A DNA stretch of 64,000 nucleotides from Zygnema circumcarinatum (lineage: Eukaryota > Streptophyta > Zygnematophyceae > Zygnematales > Zygnemataceae): positions 2,162,801-2,226,800 of the forward strand of contig CM074806.1 of assembly GCA_037447605.1 (NCBI GenBank), written 5' to 3'. Below the pieces are notes generated by a model, which did no database searches, was not told where the DNA came from, and was given only the letters and a program-made list of their open reading frames with translations. Shown in pieces: positions 32,409 through 44,820 of this stretch. Within the stretch, counting starts at the first letter, position 1. Every line of letters begins with the position of its first letter. A program made the translations under genes and the position numbers.

Positions 32409-35400
32409 ATGTTGGCATTAGAGCACCAGATAATGGATCGCAGTCGATTAGATCCGATACACTTTCAACCGCAGGCGGGCTCTTTGCCTTATTATTGCTC
32501 GCCGAGTTCGTTCAATGAGAATGACCACGCAACTGTTGTGCCTGCCGAGGTGAGCAGTTCTGGAGCTGTGTTGCTGTTGTCAACGTTTTCTAGAGCAGAT
32601 TCTGATGCTTTGTAGGTTTTGCTGGATCTTTGATGAAGCATCCATGTGGACAACGAATTCTGATTTCTGTTGTTCTCTTAATGATCTCCTGCAGCATCGC
32701 CATGTAGGCTTTTGGAAGGGTGAGCAAGAGGCCAACGACGCTGTAGAAAAGGCAGCTTCTGCGTATTTGAAGTCAGGCGATGATGTTTTGGCTGGTCAGT
32801 GACCATTAGCCTGCTTTGAACATGCACATTTTTTTCTGCATCCTTGCTGTCTGTCTTCCTGGATTCAATTTCGAGTAGATTGCAAGTGTTGGTGTGGAGA
32901 AGAATCTTAATTGCCGTAATCCTTTGGCTAGAGTTTGTTGCGAGTATGTATGACTCACTTTCCTTTACCTCTGATGGGCAGGTTTACATGGCAGCATCCA
33001 CGATACGGTGTTCTCGACGGATTTGCATTTCTCTACCACTGGCGGTGCTGACAATGTAGCTGCAAATGAGGTGAACTGGAGAAGCAGAGATAGCAATGAC
33101 TGGTTAGGTTATGAAGCTGAACTATCAATGAAGAACTCATTGGACCGGCACCTGTCTGGGGAGCGGAGGATGAGTGTGAATAATGCAACAGGATCTTACC
33201 CCTGGAGTGAGAATGGGGAACTTTCAGTGTCGAGAACGATCTCACCCCATTTGTCGCAGCGCTTGCCATTATATAAGAATGGTGCAGAAGGTGGAGCAAG
33301 CCATTCCATTCCTGCGCAGGATGATGGCCACTTGGCTTCCTCCCCATTTGCAGCTTTATTTGCAAGCAAACGTAAGCTGCTTTCTGATTTCTTGGAGGGA
33401 CTTCGCCAATAAAAGCTATGGAGTCTGTCAGGCCTTGTATTTGGGCATTATTGAATTGATTCTTTGCCTAAACTTGTTTGTCTGATCAAAGTCATCTAAT
33501 AGCAGGCCCTGTATCTTCCCGCAAAATCATTTTTCTTTAAAAGCCTCCAGATTGCTGCATTGCGTAAAGTTTGCCTTCTTGTCCGAATGTCTGATCCTTT
33601 CCCGTTGTTTGTGGCTACGCAGTCAGCCTTGGTGATGGAACGTCCCTCAGGGCTCAGTCTGCAAACGCGGTTGTTGCCTCATCTTTGGAAGGCAGCAGAA
33701 TCACGGAGGAGCAGTTAGGATCCTTGGAGGAGCTTGAATCTCAAACCATTGGGAGGCTTCTGCCTGATGACGAAGAAGAGTTGTTCGCTGGAATGGTGGA
33801 GGAGTATGATAGACGGGCTCAGGCATCAGGAATTGCGAGCTTGGAAGAAACAGAGGATTTTGATCTCTTCAGCAGCGGCGGAGGTTTGGAATTGGAAGGA
33901 GAAGGGGATGGATCAGGGATTGGCCAGAAAGGATCAGATTCTTTATCAGGGCTATCCTCAGGGCAGCTCTCTTCGACTGGAGCGAATGGGTTGGCTGGGG
34001 AGCATCCCTTTGGAGAGCATCCCTCCAGGACTCTGTTTGTGCGGAACATAAACAGCAACGTGGAAGATTCTGAACTGCGGAGCTTGTTTGAGGTATGTTG
34101 ACCTGCATGTGATTATGAACCCGAAGCGTTGTAGGTCACGAGTAACGCAATTCACACTACGTGCAAATGAGCACTGGGACTATGTTCTTCTCTTAAAGAT
34201 CAGGGTCATCTTAAAAAATGTGATTGTCGGTCAGAAGCTGGACACTGCAATGTAGTGGAAGCCTGTTATACACATGCAGATTAACCTCTCCTGTCCACAT
34301 TTTGACCATTCCTGGTGTTTATATTCAATGCCATCAAATTTTGGTATAGTTGTTCATACTTCAAGCTTGCAGTCTGTGATTTTAACCTGAACTTAGTATC
34401 ATGTCTAACTTATGTTTTCCCGCTATTGACGGACCAGCAATATGGAGCAATTCGGACCCTTTATACTGCATGCAAGCATCGTGGTTTTGTGATGATTTCA
34501 TATTATGATATTCGTGCTGCAAGGAGCGCTATGCGAGCTCTTCAGAACAAGCCGTTGCGCAGACGAAAGCTTGACATTCATTTTTCTATTCCCAAGGTGA
34601 CTGATCATATGCCTATGAAAGAAATAGGAAACTGCGTCTGAGTAACTTATTTTTGTGGGCATACATCCTCATTTTCTTCCATAACTACTTATCCCTTCGT
34701 GCCTTTTGTGATTCTTTGGTTGGCTGTGCACCCTTGCAGGAAAATCCATCAGACAAAGATGTGAATCAGGGCACTTTGGTAGTGTTCAATTTGGACGCCT
34801 CAGTGTCCAATGACGAGCTTCGGCAGATATTCGGTGTATATGGCGAGGTCAAGGAGGTGAGTATGCTATCCTTCTCCCAGTCGATAAATGCATTCAACAG
34901 TATAATCTCCTTTTGTGCTCGTGACGCAAGTTCACTGTGTTGATATTGTGAATCCAGTATATCGTATGACTTGTCTGTTTAATGTGGACCTTTGCCTACG
35001 CAGATTCGAGAGACCCCACACAAGAAGCATCACAAGTTTGTAGAGTACTATGATGTACGAGCTGCTGAATCTGCGCTTCGAGCTCTCAATAGAAGTGACA
35101 TTGCTGGGAAGCGTATTAAGCTTGAGCCCAGTCGACCCGGCGGAGCTCGCCGCAGGTAAATTGCAGCCAGTGCCAACAATGTTCTGCTTTTGGCATTATC
35201 TGTAAACGATGGTATTGTCCATTGCGATTTTGAAGAATTGGACAGTCATCAGTGACGATGGTTTGCTATGAATGTTTATAGAACGCATAAAGGATGCATT
35301 CTGATGCTAACAGGAATGAGCACCTGTTCTTTCTTGCTTCGCCTTTTCTGCCAGAAAGTATATGATTCTGCAATGATTGGTGGCATAGTGACGGACTTGC

Positions 35401-38400
35401 CTTTGTTTTTCTCCAGCTTAATGCAGCACCTTAATGCAGAGCTTGAGCTTGAGGAGTCCCGGCCCCAGCGCCCTACTTCTCAGAATTCTCTTACAAGCTC
35501 TCCGCCCGTCCAAGGTTCACCCTGGGGTTCAAGCTCACTCCTTTCTGAGGCTGACACTGGAGCTGGAAGCCGGAACATGCAGAATTCTCAGACATCCTCG
35601 AGTTCCCTTGTCTCAGCTCTATACAAAACCTTAAGCACTGCCCAAGGCAGCACGCCCACTGGAGCAATAGCAGGCAGTCTCAGTGGGGGGCCTGCAACTC
35701 TGCCTCCTCACCCACTGGCACCTAGCAGAGTGGCATCAGCCTCATCCCTGATAGGTCTGCAGAGCCAGCATGAGGCAGTTTTGGCTCAGTCAATTGCAGC
35801 TTCTAACCTAGGTTTGTCACGGCTGCCTCCCCAACCTCCGCATTCTCTGCCAGACTTTGTGAACGGCATGATCTCTCAGGGCCATTATGGCCAAGCATCT
35901 GCACTGGTATCAGCTGCAGCCGCGGCAGCTGCAGGCCTTTCCTTACGAGGAAGGGAAACCATGGAGAGTTCCGGAAGACTGCATAGAGCAAGCAGCGCCT
36001 CTGCGCTTTCGTTGCGGATTGGCGATTCGTCATTCGATCATTCGAGTTCAGGTATGGACATTATACTCCTTCGTGTGGGCAGTTTGGGAACTTAGCTTTT
36101 GTGACAAGTTTCATGGTGGGATCACAGGGAATTTCCCTGCATGAACTTGCTTTGACCGAGCTCTGCCTTCACTTAAACTTCCATTTGTATGTATTGCCCT
36201 GCTATTTGAGGCCTCTATTGGGCGGCAGCTGTAGTTCTGGAAAACTGTACTGGGATCGCTGAATACTTTACAAACCATTGTCGGGTTTAGTGATTGATCT
36301 TACAGACCCCTTCAAGATGTAGATAACCAATTTACTTTTTCGTCGTGCTTGTGTGATGCAGGGCTTGGCTCATCTACCTTCGGAGGACATCAATTTCCAT
36401 CAAGCAGTAGTTTTGGAGGCGGTGGCTCAGGATCGTCTTCGGCAACAGGGAACCAATCCTACATATGGGGAACATCAGGATCAGATTCTTTCCGCCAGAG
36501 CCTGCAGAATGCGGGATCACCACCGCTTGTATGGCCCGTTGCTCATGACTCACTCTTTCAGCAGACGCTTGGACAGGATTCGTATTCCCAAGGACTAGTT
36601 CTGGATCAGGGCTACCCACAGAATCTGGTGGAATCCTCACCATATTCTGGCATTCACAACAGCGGGCTAGAACAAGCTTATTCTTTGAATTCCGCAATTG
36701 AGCAAGCATACTCCCAATCCATGACAAGGGCATCACAGGCGATCAACCAAGTACGGAGCCATGTTGGCGCCCAGTCTGCACATCCTTTGACAAGCGGTCG
36801 CAGTCATAGCAATGCGTTGAGTCTTCAACGTGGAATGCGGGGAGGCCATCATGTTGGTTCCGATCCTCTCCTCTTGGACCGTCGATACAGCTTCCTTTCT
36901 GAGTCACAGGACACCCTTGTTAGAGGTGGCTCTCTTGGAGCAGTGGGAAGCTCCTTGGGTGGCAATTTGGGCGGGGGACTGGTAACAAGTTCGGGTAACA
37001 GCCTTTCGAGCTTGGTGTCCCCGTTGGGAAGTGGTGCCCGTGAAAGCAGCCTCGATCGCTTTTCCCTTGGGGCAATGGCGAATGACGTTGGCTTTGATAC
37101 TGGTTCGTCTTCACCGGGGTTGCTGTCCCCGCAAGTCAGAACACGTGGCCACAGCACGACTCCAGGAAGTCAAGTGGATAGCTACAATGACAGAGCACGA
37201 AGCAGAAGAATGGAACAGAACATCGTGGATGGCAAGAAACAATACCAGCTTGATTTGGACCGGATTATGGCTGGAGACGATAATCGCACAACGCTTATGA
37301 TTAAGAACATTCCCAATAAGTAAGTATGTGGATGACTTAAAGCGAATTTTGCAGGTTTGGGTCCTTTTGTGTTCTGGGTCCTGTATCTCAGGCTGCTCTA
37401 CTCTGTCAAATTATGTACCTGGCAAAGGGGATGTTTGGAATGATTGGCATGTTTAGGTGGTTGGCTGTCTAGTGATGGCTGTTTTAACTGTGCTTGCTGA
37501 ATTGATGTTGCACTGCAGGTATACACAAAAGATGTTGCTGGGTGCAATTGACGAGCATCACCGTGGAACTTATGATTTTTTTTACTTGCCGATTGATTTC
37601 AAGGTTTGAACTTGACCTTGTTGCATAAATCTTAAGGACAATGCTGTGTCATTCAAGATCTCTCCCATGTTGTGAGTTTGCTTGTCCGCTAACTGTGATG
37701 CTTGCTGTCATGGCTGGTTGGAGTGCAACATTGATTTGAAAGGTTGTCTTTTCCAGTCCGTTTTCAATGGCAGGATGCATTTGCTAATCAAGAATCTTGG
37801 TGCTCTGGCAGAATAAATGTAACGTGGGCTATGCCTTCATCAACATGATGGATCCTTTGAAAATCGTCCCTTTCTTCCAGGTGGGAATTGACGAGCACAA
37901 TTACTTCATGCAAATTACACCTTGCTGTGTCTGTAACATCTCCTTTTCCGTTTGAAAGTTTGTTTTACAACAGTTTCTAGGTTCTGGTGGCGTTAATTGA
38001 CCCTTTTAGCCCCGATATGTTTCTTACTGTACGGAAACATTAACCGTCTCCACAATAATGCGCATGTGCAGGCGTTCAATGGAAAGAAGTGGGAGAAATT
38101 CAACAGCGAGAAAGTGGCCTTGCTTGCATATGCACGTATTCAAGGAAAGAATGCTTTGGTCGCTCATTTTCAGAACTCCTCACTCATGAATGAGGATAAG
38201 CGATGCCGTCCCATTCTTTTCCATTCTGTAGGACCTCATGTTGGGGATCAGGTAGGCATTCTATCCAGCTGCAGTTTGCGGGAAGCTGTGTATCGAATGA
38301 CCATGTCGTTGGATTTGCTTTCCAACCTCTTTATGGAAAACAACCTTTCTCGCAATGGATTTGCATGAGTGGCTCGATGAATGACGAGTGCAATTCACTC

Positions 38401-38798
38401 GATATTCATCGAGCTATACTTACATGTGTATGCTACATCTTGTCGAGATTCCCGCTGCGAAGCTCATCATTTGTGATAGAAGCTTTGTTACGTAGTTGGG
38501 CTATTTGGTATTCCTGGGTATATTTTCTGGCATATGATACTTTCTTACGCCATGTGATGCCATGGGGTTGCAGGAACCATTTCCGGTGGGGATGAATGTG
38601 AGAACACGGTCAAATAGGGACAGGCCGAATGGGACAATCAGCAGTCACCAAGGCAGCCCTGCAACGAGCTGCAGCAGCAGAGATGATTCCAATCACGGTG
38701 GGAGTGCTTTTGGTTCGGGTTCCAACAATTCAGGAGGTTTTCTCCGAGTTGGTTCGAACAGAGGGCGTGATGGGGATCCTTCGTCACCAGATTTTTGA
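32409..38798 (+). CDS. Mei2-like RNA-binding protein (3 RRMs)
   Basis: Homolog of plant AML/TEL and fission-yeast Mei2 proteins, RNA-binding regulators of meiosis and meristem growth. Thirteen coding exons join in phase: 32409-32549, 32695-32794, 32982-33371, 33623-34092, 34438-34596, 34740-34856, 35004-35155, 35417-36051, 36362-37319, 37519-37603, 37812-37880, 38072-38251 and 38574-38798; 1226 residues. RRM1 (RTLFVRNINSNVEDSELR) ends near residue 420; RRM2 (GTLVVFNLDASVSNDELRQI) at about 430-510; the diagnostic C-terminal Mei2 RRM3 (TTLMIKNIPNKYTQKML, then NKCNVGYAFINM) at about 1030-1130. An acidic EEELFAGMVEEYD / EDFDLFSSGGG segment precedes RRM1 as in AML proteins. The Ser/Gly/Gln-rich linker between RRM2 and RRM3 (about 500 residues) makes it longer than typical plant AMLs (about 800-1000). 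The ATG at 32409 is the first in frame; a 5' UTR intron is possible. Confidence 0.94.
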
Positions 38799-40564
38799 CT
38801 TGGTCGATGCCATCAAGACCTCATTGCTGTCCAGGAATTTGGCCGATTTCCTGTGGGAAAAGGAAATGCCGATCTTCTTTTCTTTCTGCACTGTGAGCAG
38901 AAGGATCGAACCAATCCAGTGCTGTATATGGCTTTGTTTTTGAAAGCTACTCTTGGCGGTGCTATGCGCCATGGCTGAAGATTCTATTTTGGTCCCCAAG
39001 GGTGGAGAGAGACCTCCAGGGCGTCCAGGAGTGCTCGGGAGTGCTCACTGCGACAACTCATGGACATCGCATGCGGTGTTGACGCGGATGATGACGAAAT
39101 GTTGGACCTGGGACGTTGTTCAGAGCCAGGTGTTTTTTTGCTGACGCTCATCAATTCTTGTAGATGTAGGTCTACTATAGTTCTGGATTTAAGGCAGGCT
39201 ATGTGGATAGGCCCTTTCGCACTGCCGACTGCTTTGGAAAACTTTTGGTTGCTTTGCTCCCATAGTCCCAGAGTGTGTCGTCCTTTCAGGACGCACTTCT
39301 TGTGGCAGTTAGTGCATTCCCGACCACGATGGGGAAGGCTTACAGGTGGGGGGGCCTGTCCGAGTGTGGCAGGCCCCTTCCAGGGCGCAGCGGAGCTGAA
39401 GCTGCCACGTCTTGCCTTGTGTAGATGCTTTTGTAGTGTAGGTACGTACATGTGTCGCGTTAAACGGTCTGTTTCTGGAGATTACTGTCTCATGCGCGAG
39501 CAACTGTCACCTGAACAATGGGCGGCCGCTGCTGGACTCATAATGGCTGCGGTCGACCGTGATGAATGGGCGCGCGGGTGTAGCGGAGGTAGTATGTGCG
39601 TACTGAGTTTACGGAGCTGAGCCCCACATCTTGTATATAGGACGACCGAATGTCGGTTGTAAACCATTTTTCATGAGCGTTCTATTGCTTGCATAGGAAC
39701 TGGAGAGGCTTTCCTCCATGGAGAGGTGTCGCAGATGGGGGATGAGGATGTGGGGTTTCTGCCAGACGTGAATGCGAAAGCGCATCATCATTCCAACACG
39801 TTATCCACATGCCGTAGGAAGTGCGCGGTTTGGCCCATGTTCTCGATCCTCCTGCCAGCCTTTTTACCTGAAGCGAGAACATCTGCCCTGTGCACGCACT
39901 CTCGTGACATCCCCCACCTGATGCAGAATGCAGTGACGGCAGGTAATTTCAATTCTTGCAAGAAAAACCATGGGAAGATGTTACAGCTTTCGAATGGAAT
40001 CGGATGCCACCGCTCCGCTGAACACAGACGAACCCTGTCTCCCGATATGGGCGGGTTTTTTTGGTCAAGCTGAAAGTCTGTAACCCTCACCGCCCAGTGC
40101 CCATCTCCACCTCCAGTCTATCAGTACCATGCACGGTACTGTACTGGCCAGCGCCCGTACCCGCTCTGAGGGTGGGAGAGGGCTCTCCCTCCCCCCCGGC
40201 CGGCCCTAGAACTGAGGGCGCCCCTCCCTCTAGGGTTGGGGGCCGTACCGTACGGAACCATACGCCCTAACGGCCGTTTCCACTCAAAATTTTGCCGTCC
40301 GCGCCCGCCGGCTGCGGCGAGGGAGCCACGTGGCCCTTGCGCCGAGGGAGCAACGGCCGCCGTCCGTTCGCCCCCGCACGTGCGGGGGGGAGGGGGGCGG
40401 GGCGCCGCCCTACGCCTCCTTCCCCGCGGCTCGCCCACTACCTCCTTCAGACCCTCCCGCGCATTCTGCTGGCCACTCCCCACTCGCTCTCTCTCTCTGC
40501 AGCCAACGGTCCTGCGTCGTATTTTGGAGACAACTCTCATATAATCGACAGAGCTGCGCATTTC
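38799..40564. other. Intergenic: Mei2-like 3' flank and FtsZ 5' region
   Basis: No supported gene. A 186-codon frame at 39060-39620 has no recognisable domain and unusual Cys/Trp-rich composition. From 40080 the DNA becomes GC-rich with CCGTAC words, GCCACGTGGC at about 40325 and a CT-rich tract ending TCTCTCTCTGCAG at 40502, which looks like a 3' splice site of a 5' UTR intron for ftsZ. Confidence 0.5.
40243..40253. promoter_or_regulatory. Overlapping CCGTAC pair upstream of ftsZ
   Basis: CCGTACCGTACGG gives two overlapping CCGTAC sites; another lies at 40155-40160. About 310-410 bp upstream of the FtsZ ATG. Candidate SBP/SPL sites. Confidence 0.4.
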
Positions 40565-43184
40565 ATGGCTGCCGCTATGCATGGGAGTAATTTGACGCTA
40601 TCCGGGACGTCCTGTTCATGGAGCACCGTGGGACCGGCAAGAGGAGTTACTGCAAGGCAGGAATCACTCCCAGGATCCGTCGCTTTCAGATCATATCATG
40701 AAAATGATAATAGAAGACTCTCTTCCTCAATGATTCCGCACAAGCAGAGCGAGGATGTTGGGTCAGTTAATGTTTTTCGACACTCAGTCCTCAGCATCGA
40801 GCAGATTGACAATTTCAGCTATAGCGAAGGGGTAAGGAATAGACAGGGCGACTGCATTAGCGCAAGTTATGGCTATGGCAGGCCGGACGTTGCCCGGATC
40901 AAAGTAATTGGTGTGGGCGGTGGAGGTGGAAACGCTGTGAATCGTATGGTTAATCGAGGCCTTCAGGTGAGAGAACAACCATAATTTTTGGCTTTGATAT
41001 TAATGTTTGAACTATGGGAAAGTGTGTTCGGAGCGGAGACTGCTGCATCTAATGAGCTGTAAATGAAAACGCTGATTTGATCTTGCCATATATGAAGTAC
41101 ATATATATAACCTGGGTTGTGTTTTTCGTGCAATTGAAATGACTCGTCTTTGAACCCATGCACAACTGGTGGCGATGTCCTAATTCACCTGTTTGGCTTC
41201 TGATAATTTTCAAGGATAGGCTTGCAGCAATGGCAAAAGGTTCTGGAATTGAATTCAGCTGTGGCTGAACCTGAGCATTGAATTATGCTAGGCATGGATG
41301 ACATGTGTGATAATTGCGTATGACAACATGTAGATGATGCGTTTAGGATCAATTTCAGCTTGTTTATTTGACTCTTTAGTATCATTGTCAAGCATCGGAC
41401 TGCTAGTTTGGACTGCTAGCCTCCTCCTTCTCATTCTCCTAGTTCTGTTCATTCAACCTCCTCCTTCTTCCTCCCCCTGCATCCTCTCTGATTATTCCTT
41501 CTCCTTCGCTCCTCCCTGTTGTTCGACTTTATTTTTCCATCGCCTCTCCTACCCCAGTTTCTTCTACCCCACTTTCTGGCTACCTTAAACTTCTTAAAAC
41601 ACCATTTCGAGTGATGCAGCATGTGGTGGTCTTGAACTCATACTGAAGTGCGAAAACTACTGGATGATACCTTCTAAAATTTCTCAATGGCGCTGCAGAG
41701 TGTGGAGTTCTGGGCGATAAACACTGACTCTCAGGCTCTTATACAATCAGTGGCGGAGAACAGACTTCAAATTGGAGATAACTTGACTCGTGGTCTCGGT
41801 AAGCATCTCTTTCTGACGCCACTGCTGCCTTTGCAAGTCTGAGTCTTTCCTGGCCCTTTCAGAGGTCATCCTTTTTTAAGAATTGAAATACATTACTAAC
41901 GGCATGCACAAGAAATCAAAAGTGACTGAAGCATTCAATTGAGGTTAGTCTTCTTTTCATGGACGCAGGTACTGGCGGGAAGGCTGTGCTCGGGCGGCAG
42001 GCTGCTGAAGAGTCGGTGGACGCCATAGCCGAGGCTGTGAAGGACGCCGACATGGTCTTCATCACGGCCGGCATGGGAGGAGGGACGGGCAGCGGGGCTG
42101 CACCTATAGTTGCAAAGCTGTCGAGGGATAGGGGGCAGCTGACTGTGGGGGTGGTAACATACCCATTCACTTTTGAGGGCAACAGAAGGGCTAAACAGGT
42201 GAGGCGAATTCCGGAAAGAACATGTTATAATCCTTGGCATGCTATAATCCAGGGAGACTTTTTCCTTGTCGTCTGAACATGCCGAATGTGGAGTTGAGTT
42301 TCCAGGCACTGGAAGCAATAGAGGAGATGCGACGAAATGTGGATACTCTGCTGGTGGTGCCAAACGATCGACTTCTTGACATTGTGCCCGCAAACACCCC
42401 TCTTCAAGAAGCATTTTTTACTGCAGATGATGTCCTGAGGCAAGGTGTGCAAGGTATCACCGACATCATCACGGTGAGGCAGATGCAGCCATTGATGTAC
42501 TCTACCTTACTGTGTTTCAAACGCTTCCTTGTCTATGGTATAGAAGGCGTAACTCCTTGTCGACTTCTTTTCTGTTTCTCCTTTCTTCAGATTCCTGGCC
42601 TTGTGAACGTTGACTTTGCGGACGTAAAGGCCATAATGACGAACGCAGGCACAGCCATGCTCGGATCCGGGAAAGGGTCAGGGAACAACAGGGCAGAAGA
42701 TGCGGCCTTTGCCGCCACGTCTGCGCCACTTATTGAAGACTCCATCGAACAGGCCACAGGGGTTGTTTTCAACATCAGTGGAGGCAAGGATATGACTTTG
42801 CAGGAAGTCAACAGGGTATCTCAGGTGAGCTTTACGACTTACTTTACTCTTCTGGGACTGTAAGGACGGAGCTGGTTCATTCATCGACACAATCTTGAAT
42901 GCCATTTTTTTTTCTAATGTGGGCAGATTGTCACGGAGCTGGCGGATCCATCTGCAAACATCATATTTGGAGCGGTGGTGGATGAGCAGTACACAGGAGA
43001 GCTCCATGTGACCATCATTGCTACAGGCTTCACTCAGAGCATCCCCAAGCTTGTAGGGGCACGAGAGTTCAGCAGAGCCAAAAATAGAGTTCCGGTTGCA
43101 AATGGAGTCGGGCTCGGAATGAGCGGCATCGAGGGAGCCAATGGCGTGGCCTTGCCGACAAGGTTCAACCGGCGGATACGATGA
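40565..43184 (+). CDS. ftsZ: Plastid-division protein FtsZ (FtsZ1-like)
   Basis: Tubulin-like GTPase forming the Z ring inside plastids. Exons 40565-40966, 41699-41798, 41969-42198, 42306-42473, 42591-42824 and 42927-43184 join in phase to 463 residues. Residues 1 to about 110 are Ser-rich and transit-peptide-like. The core starts [17 protein letters not shown] and holds INTDSQAL, the GTP-binding signature [19 protein letters not shown] and [11 protein letters not shown]. Segments [31 protein letters not shown] and [13 protein letters not shown] follow plant FtsZ1 rather than FtsZ2. Oddities: the usual GGGGNN loop reads GGGGGN, and the tail ends [12 protein letters not shown], a basic end reminiscent of the FtsZ2 C-terminal peptide that FtsZ1 lacks. 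It could belong to the FtsZ3 group described from mosses and charophytes; a tree is needed. Confidence 0.95.
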
Positions 43185-43985
43185 TGATGATTCCTCACCT
43201 TATTGATGGCAGTGCAGCGTGCAGGCGCCCCCTTGCCCTCTGGGCGTGTGCGAATTATCGCGAGAGGAGGCGCCATTCTCTTATCTCTGCCCTCGTGGTT
43301 TTGGTCGATAGCTGTGTATGGGGAGGCAAGGCAGCGCCTGGAAATTGGGTTACAACTTGAACCTTGAATAGGGAGATCATTCTCTCCGTACAATGAGGAG
43401 CGTTTGAGGTCAGGTGATTTGTATAGTTTCGTGATTGGGTTGTTGATGGGTTCGAGGGTTATTAAGGTATATGAAGGGACATTCAACAAAATATTGGATT
43501 GAGGTATTGAGGAGCGCAGGGAAATGTAGCAGGGTTGGTCAAGGGCTGAGGCTTTAGCAGGATGACAGTGTCCTTTGACAGTCAAACGAAATGGCCACAT
43601 ATAAGGGACCCTGTATTGTTAATTGACAACTATTGCAAACAATAACCACATGCTTTTGTTGAATCCCAAGATCTAGTTTTGCAAGAAATCTCACGCTCAT
43701 CCTACAACTCCTCATTGTCCTTACTCCTTACCGATCCTTGAGCCTATGGCAATCCAACCCCCCCCTCTCCACACATTCGGACCTTCGCTTGTCATGTGAT
43801 GTCATATGCATGGTCACATCGCGCATGCATCCTTTCAAGCCGAAGGGTGGGCAGGCCTCTCAGCCGGCATGACCGATACTTGACGACATTCGATATATCC
43901 ATAGACCGATATACTGATCCGAAAACGGGAGCGAGATCGATACGATATTTCTCCCGCCATTGCCCACCCGCTGTCATGTGCAAAT
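43185..43985. other. FtsZ 3' flank / ferredoxin upstream DNA
   Basis: No gene recognised. It probably starts with the ftsZ 3' UTR. Composition shifts to GC-rich from about 44040 onward. Confidence 0.5.
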
Positions 43986-44073
43986 CCGTACTGTTTCACT
44001 TACCGTACACGCCAGTACAGTACTGTACGGCATTTAATGGTACAAATATGTACGGTCCCCCCCGGCGCCGTAC
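43986..44073. promoter_or_regulatory. CCGTAC/GTACGG cluster upstream of ferredoxin
   Basis: Five sites within 88 bases: CCGTAC 43986-43991 and 44003-44008, GTACGG 44025-44030 and 44050-44055, CCGTAC 44068-44073. CAGTACAGTACTGTACGG adds further GTAC cores. About 340-420 bp upstream of the ferredoxin ATG. The densest such cluster in the window; candidate SBP/SPL-type regulatory region. Confidence 0.5.
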
Positions 44074-44331
44074 GGCGCGCACTGCCGCGCCCCGCGCCGT
44101 CGAACGCGCGGCCCGGCGGTGGCCATCCACTGGCGGCGCGCCACGTGGTTGAATATCCGGCGAGGAGTGGCTGCGGCGCGCGCCCTTATCCACGGTCAAC
44201 CACTCGTCTCACGCCACGTGACGCCTGCACGGCCTCCGATTGGCCCCACGCGCGGCCCCGCGAGCCACACAGGTCCCGCGTGCGCGCCCTTATTCGGGGA
44301 CGGGGGGGCCTCCGGTGCCGCAATCCCGGCA

Positions 44332-44380
44332 CTCTTACTCTCACTATCACTCTCTCGCTTTCTCTCTCTCTCACTCCCGC
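44332..44380 (+). promoter_or_regulatory. CT-rich tract (Y patch) before ferredoxin
   Basis: Almost pure C/T with CTCTCT runs, 30-80 bp upstream of the ATG. Pyrimidine patches of this type mark plant core promoters and 5' UTRs, including those of photosynthesis genes. No TATA box is evident. Confidence 0.5.
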
Positions 44381-44409
44381 ACCCTCTCAGACTCCCGCAG
44401 CAGTCAGCC

Positions 44410-44820
44410 ATGGCCGCCCTCGCCATGTCCGCCGTCGCTCCCTCCGCCTTCCTCAAGGCCGGCATCGCCAAGGTGTCCGTGGCGAAGTCCTTCCGCGTGA
44501 GCAGCTCCGAAGCTCGCGTGTGCATGAAGAGTTACAAGGTAACGTTGAGGATGCCCGGAAGCAAGGAGGCGGTGCTGGAGATTCCTGATGACGAGTACAT
44601 CCTCGACTTCGCTGAGAACGCCGGCATCGATCTCCCCTTCTCCTGCCGCTCCGGCGCCTGCTCCTCCTGCGCAGGCAGGATGGTGTCGGGAACCGTCGAC
44701 CAGTCCAACCAGTCGTACCTTGATGACGACCAGATGAACGCTGGCTTCGTGCTCACCTGCCACGCCTATGCCACCTCCGACTGCGTCATTGAGACTCACA
44801 AGGAGGATGAGCTCCTCTAA
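44410..44820 (+). CDS. Plastid [2Fe-2S] ferredoxin precursor
   Basis: Plant-type ferredoxin, the soluble electron carrier from photosystem I to FNR and other stromal enzymes. A single exon of 136 residues: about 38 residues of Ala/Ser/Val-rich transit peptide, then a mature part starting near [19 protein letters not shown]. The cluster ligands follow CX4CX2CX29[10 protein letters not shown] and then [11 protein letters not shown]. The C-terminus THKEDELL matches the family. The ATG was chosen because it gives a normal transit peptide; the frame is open far upstream only because of GC-rich promoter DNA. It is GC-rich (strong C/G third positions) and intronless, unlike most neighbours, as is common for ferredoxin genes. 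Confidence 0.96.
   Translation: MAALAMSAVAPSAFLKAGIAKVSVAKSFRVSSSEARVCMKSYKVTLRMPGSKEAVLEIPDDEYILDFAENAGIDLPFSCRSGACSSCAGRMVSGTVDQSNQSYLDDDQMNAGFVLTCHAYATSDCVIETHKEDELL

Noticed and set aside
39060-39620. 186-codon plus-strand ORF after the Mei2-like gene
   Set aside because: No recognisable domain, odd Cys/Trp composition and no splice or promoter support; probably 3' flank.
40292-40564. Extension of the FtsZ frame upstream of its ATG
   Set aside because: Pro/Arg/Gly-rich translation of GC-rich promoter DNA, with an acceptor-like CT tract at 40502 in between.
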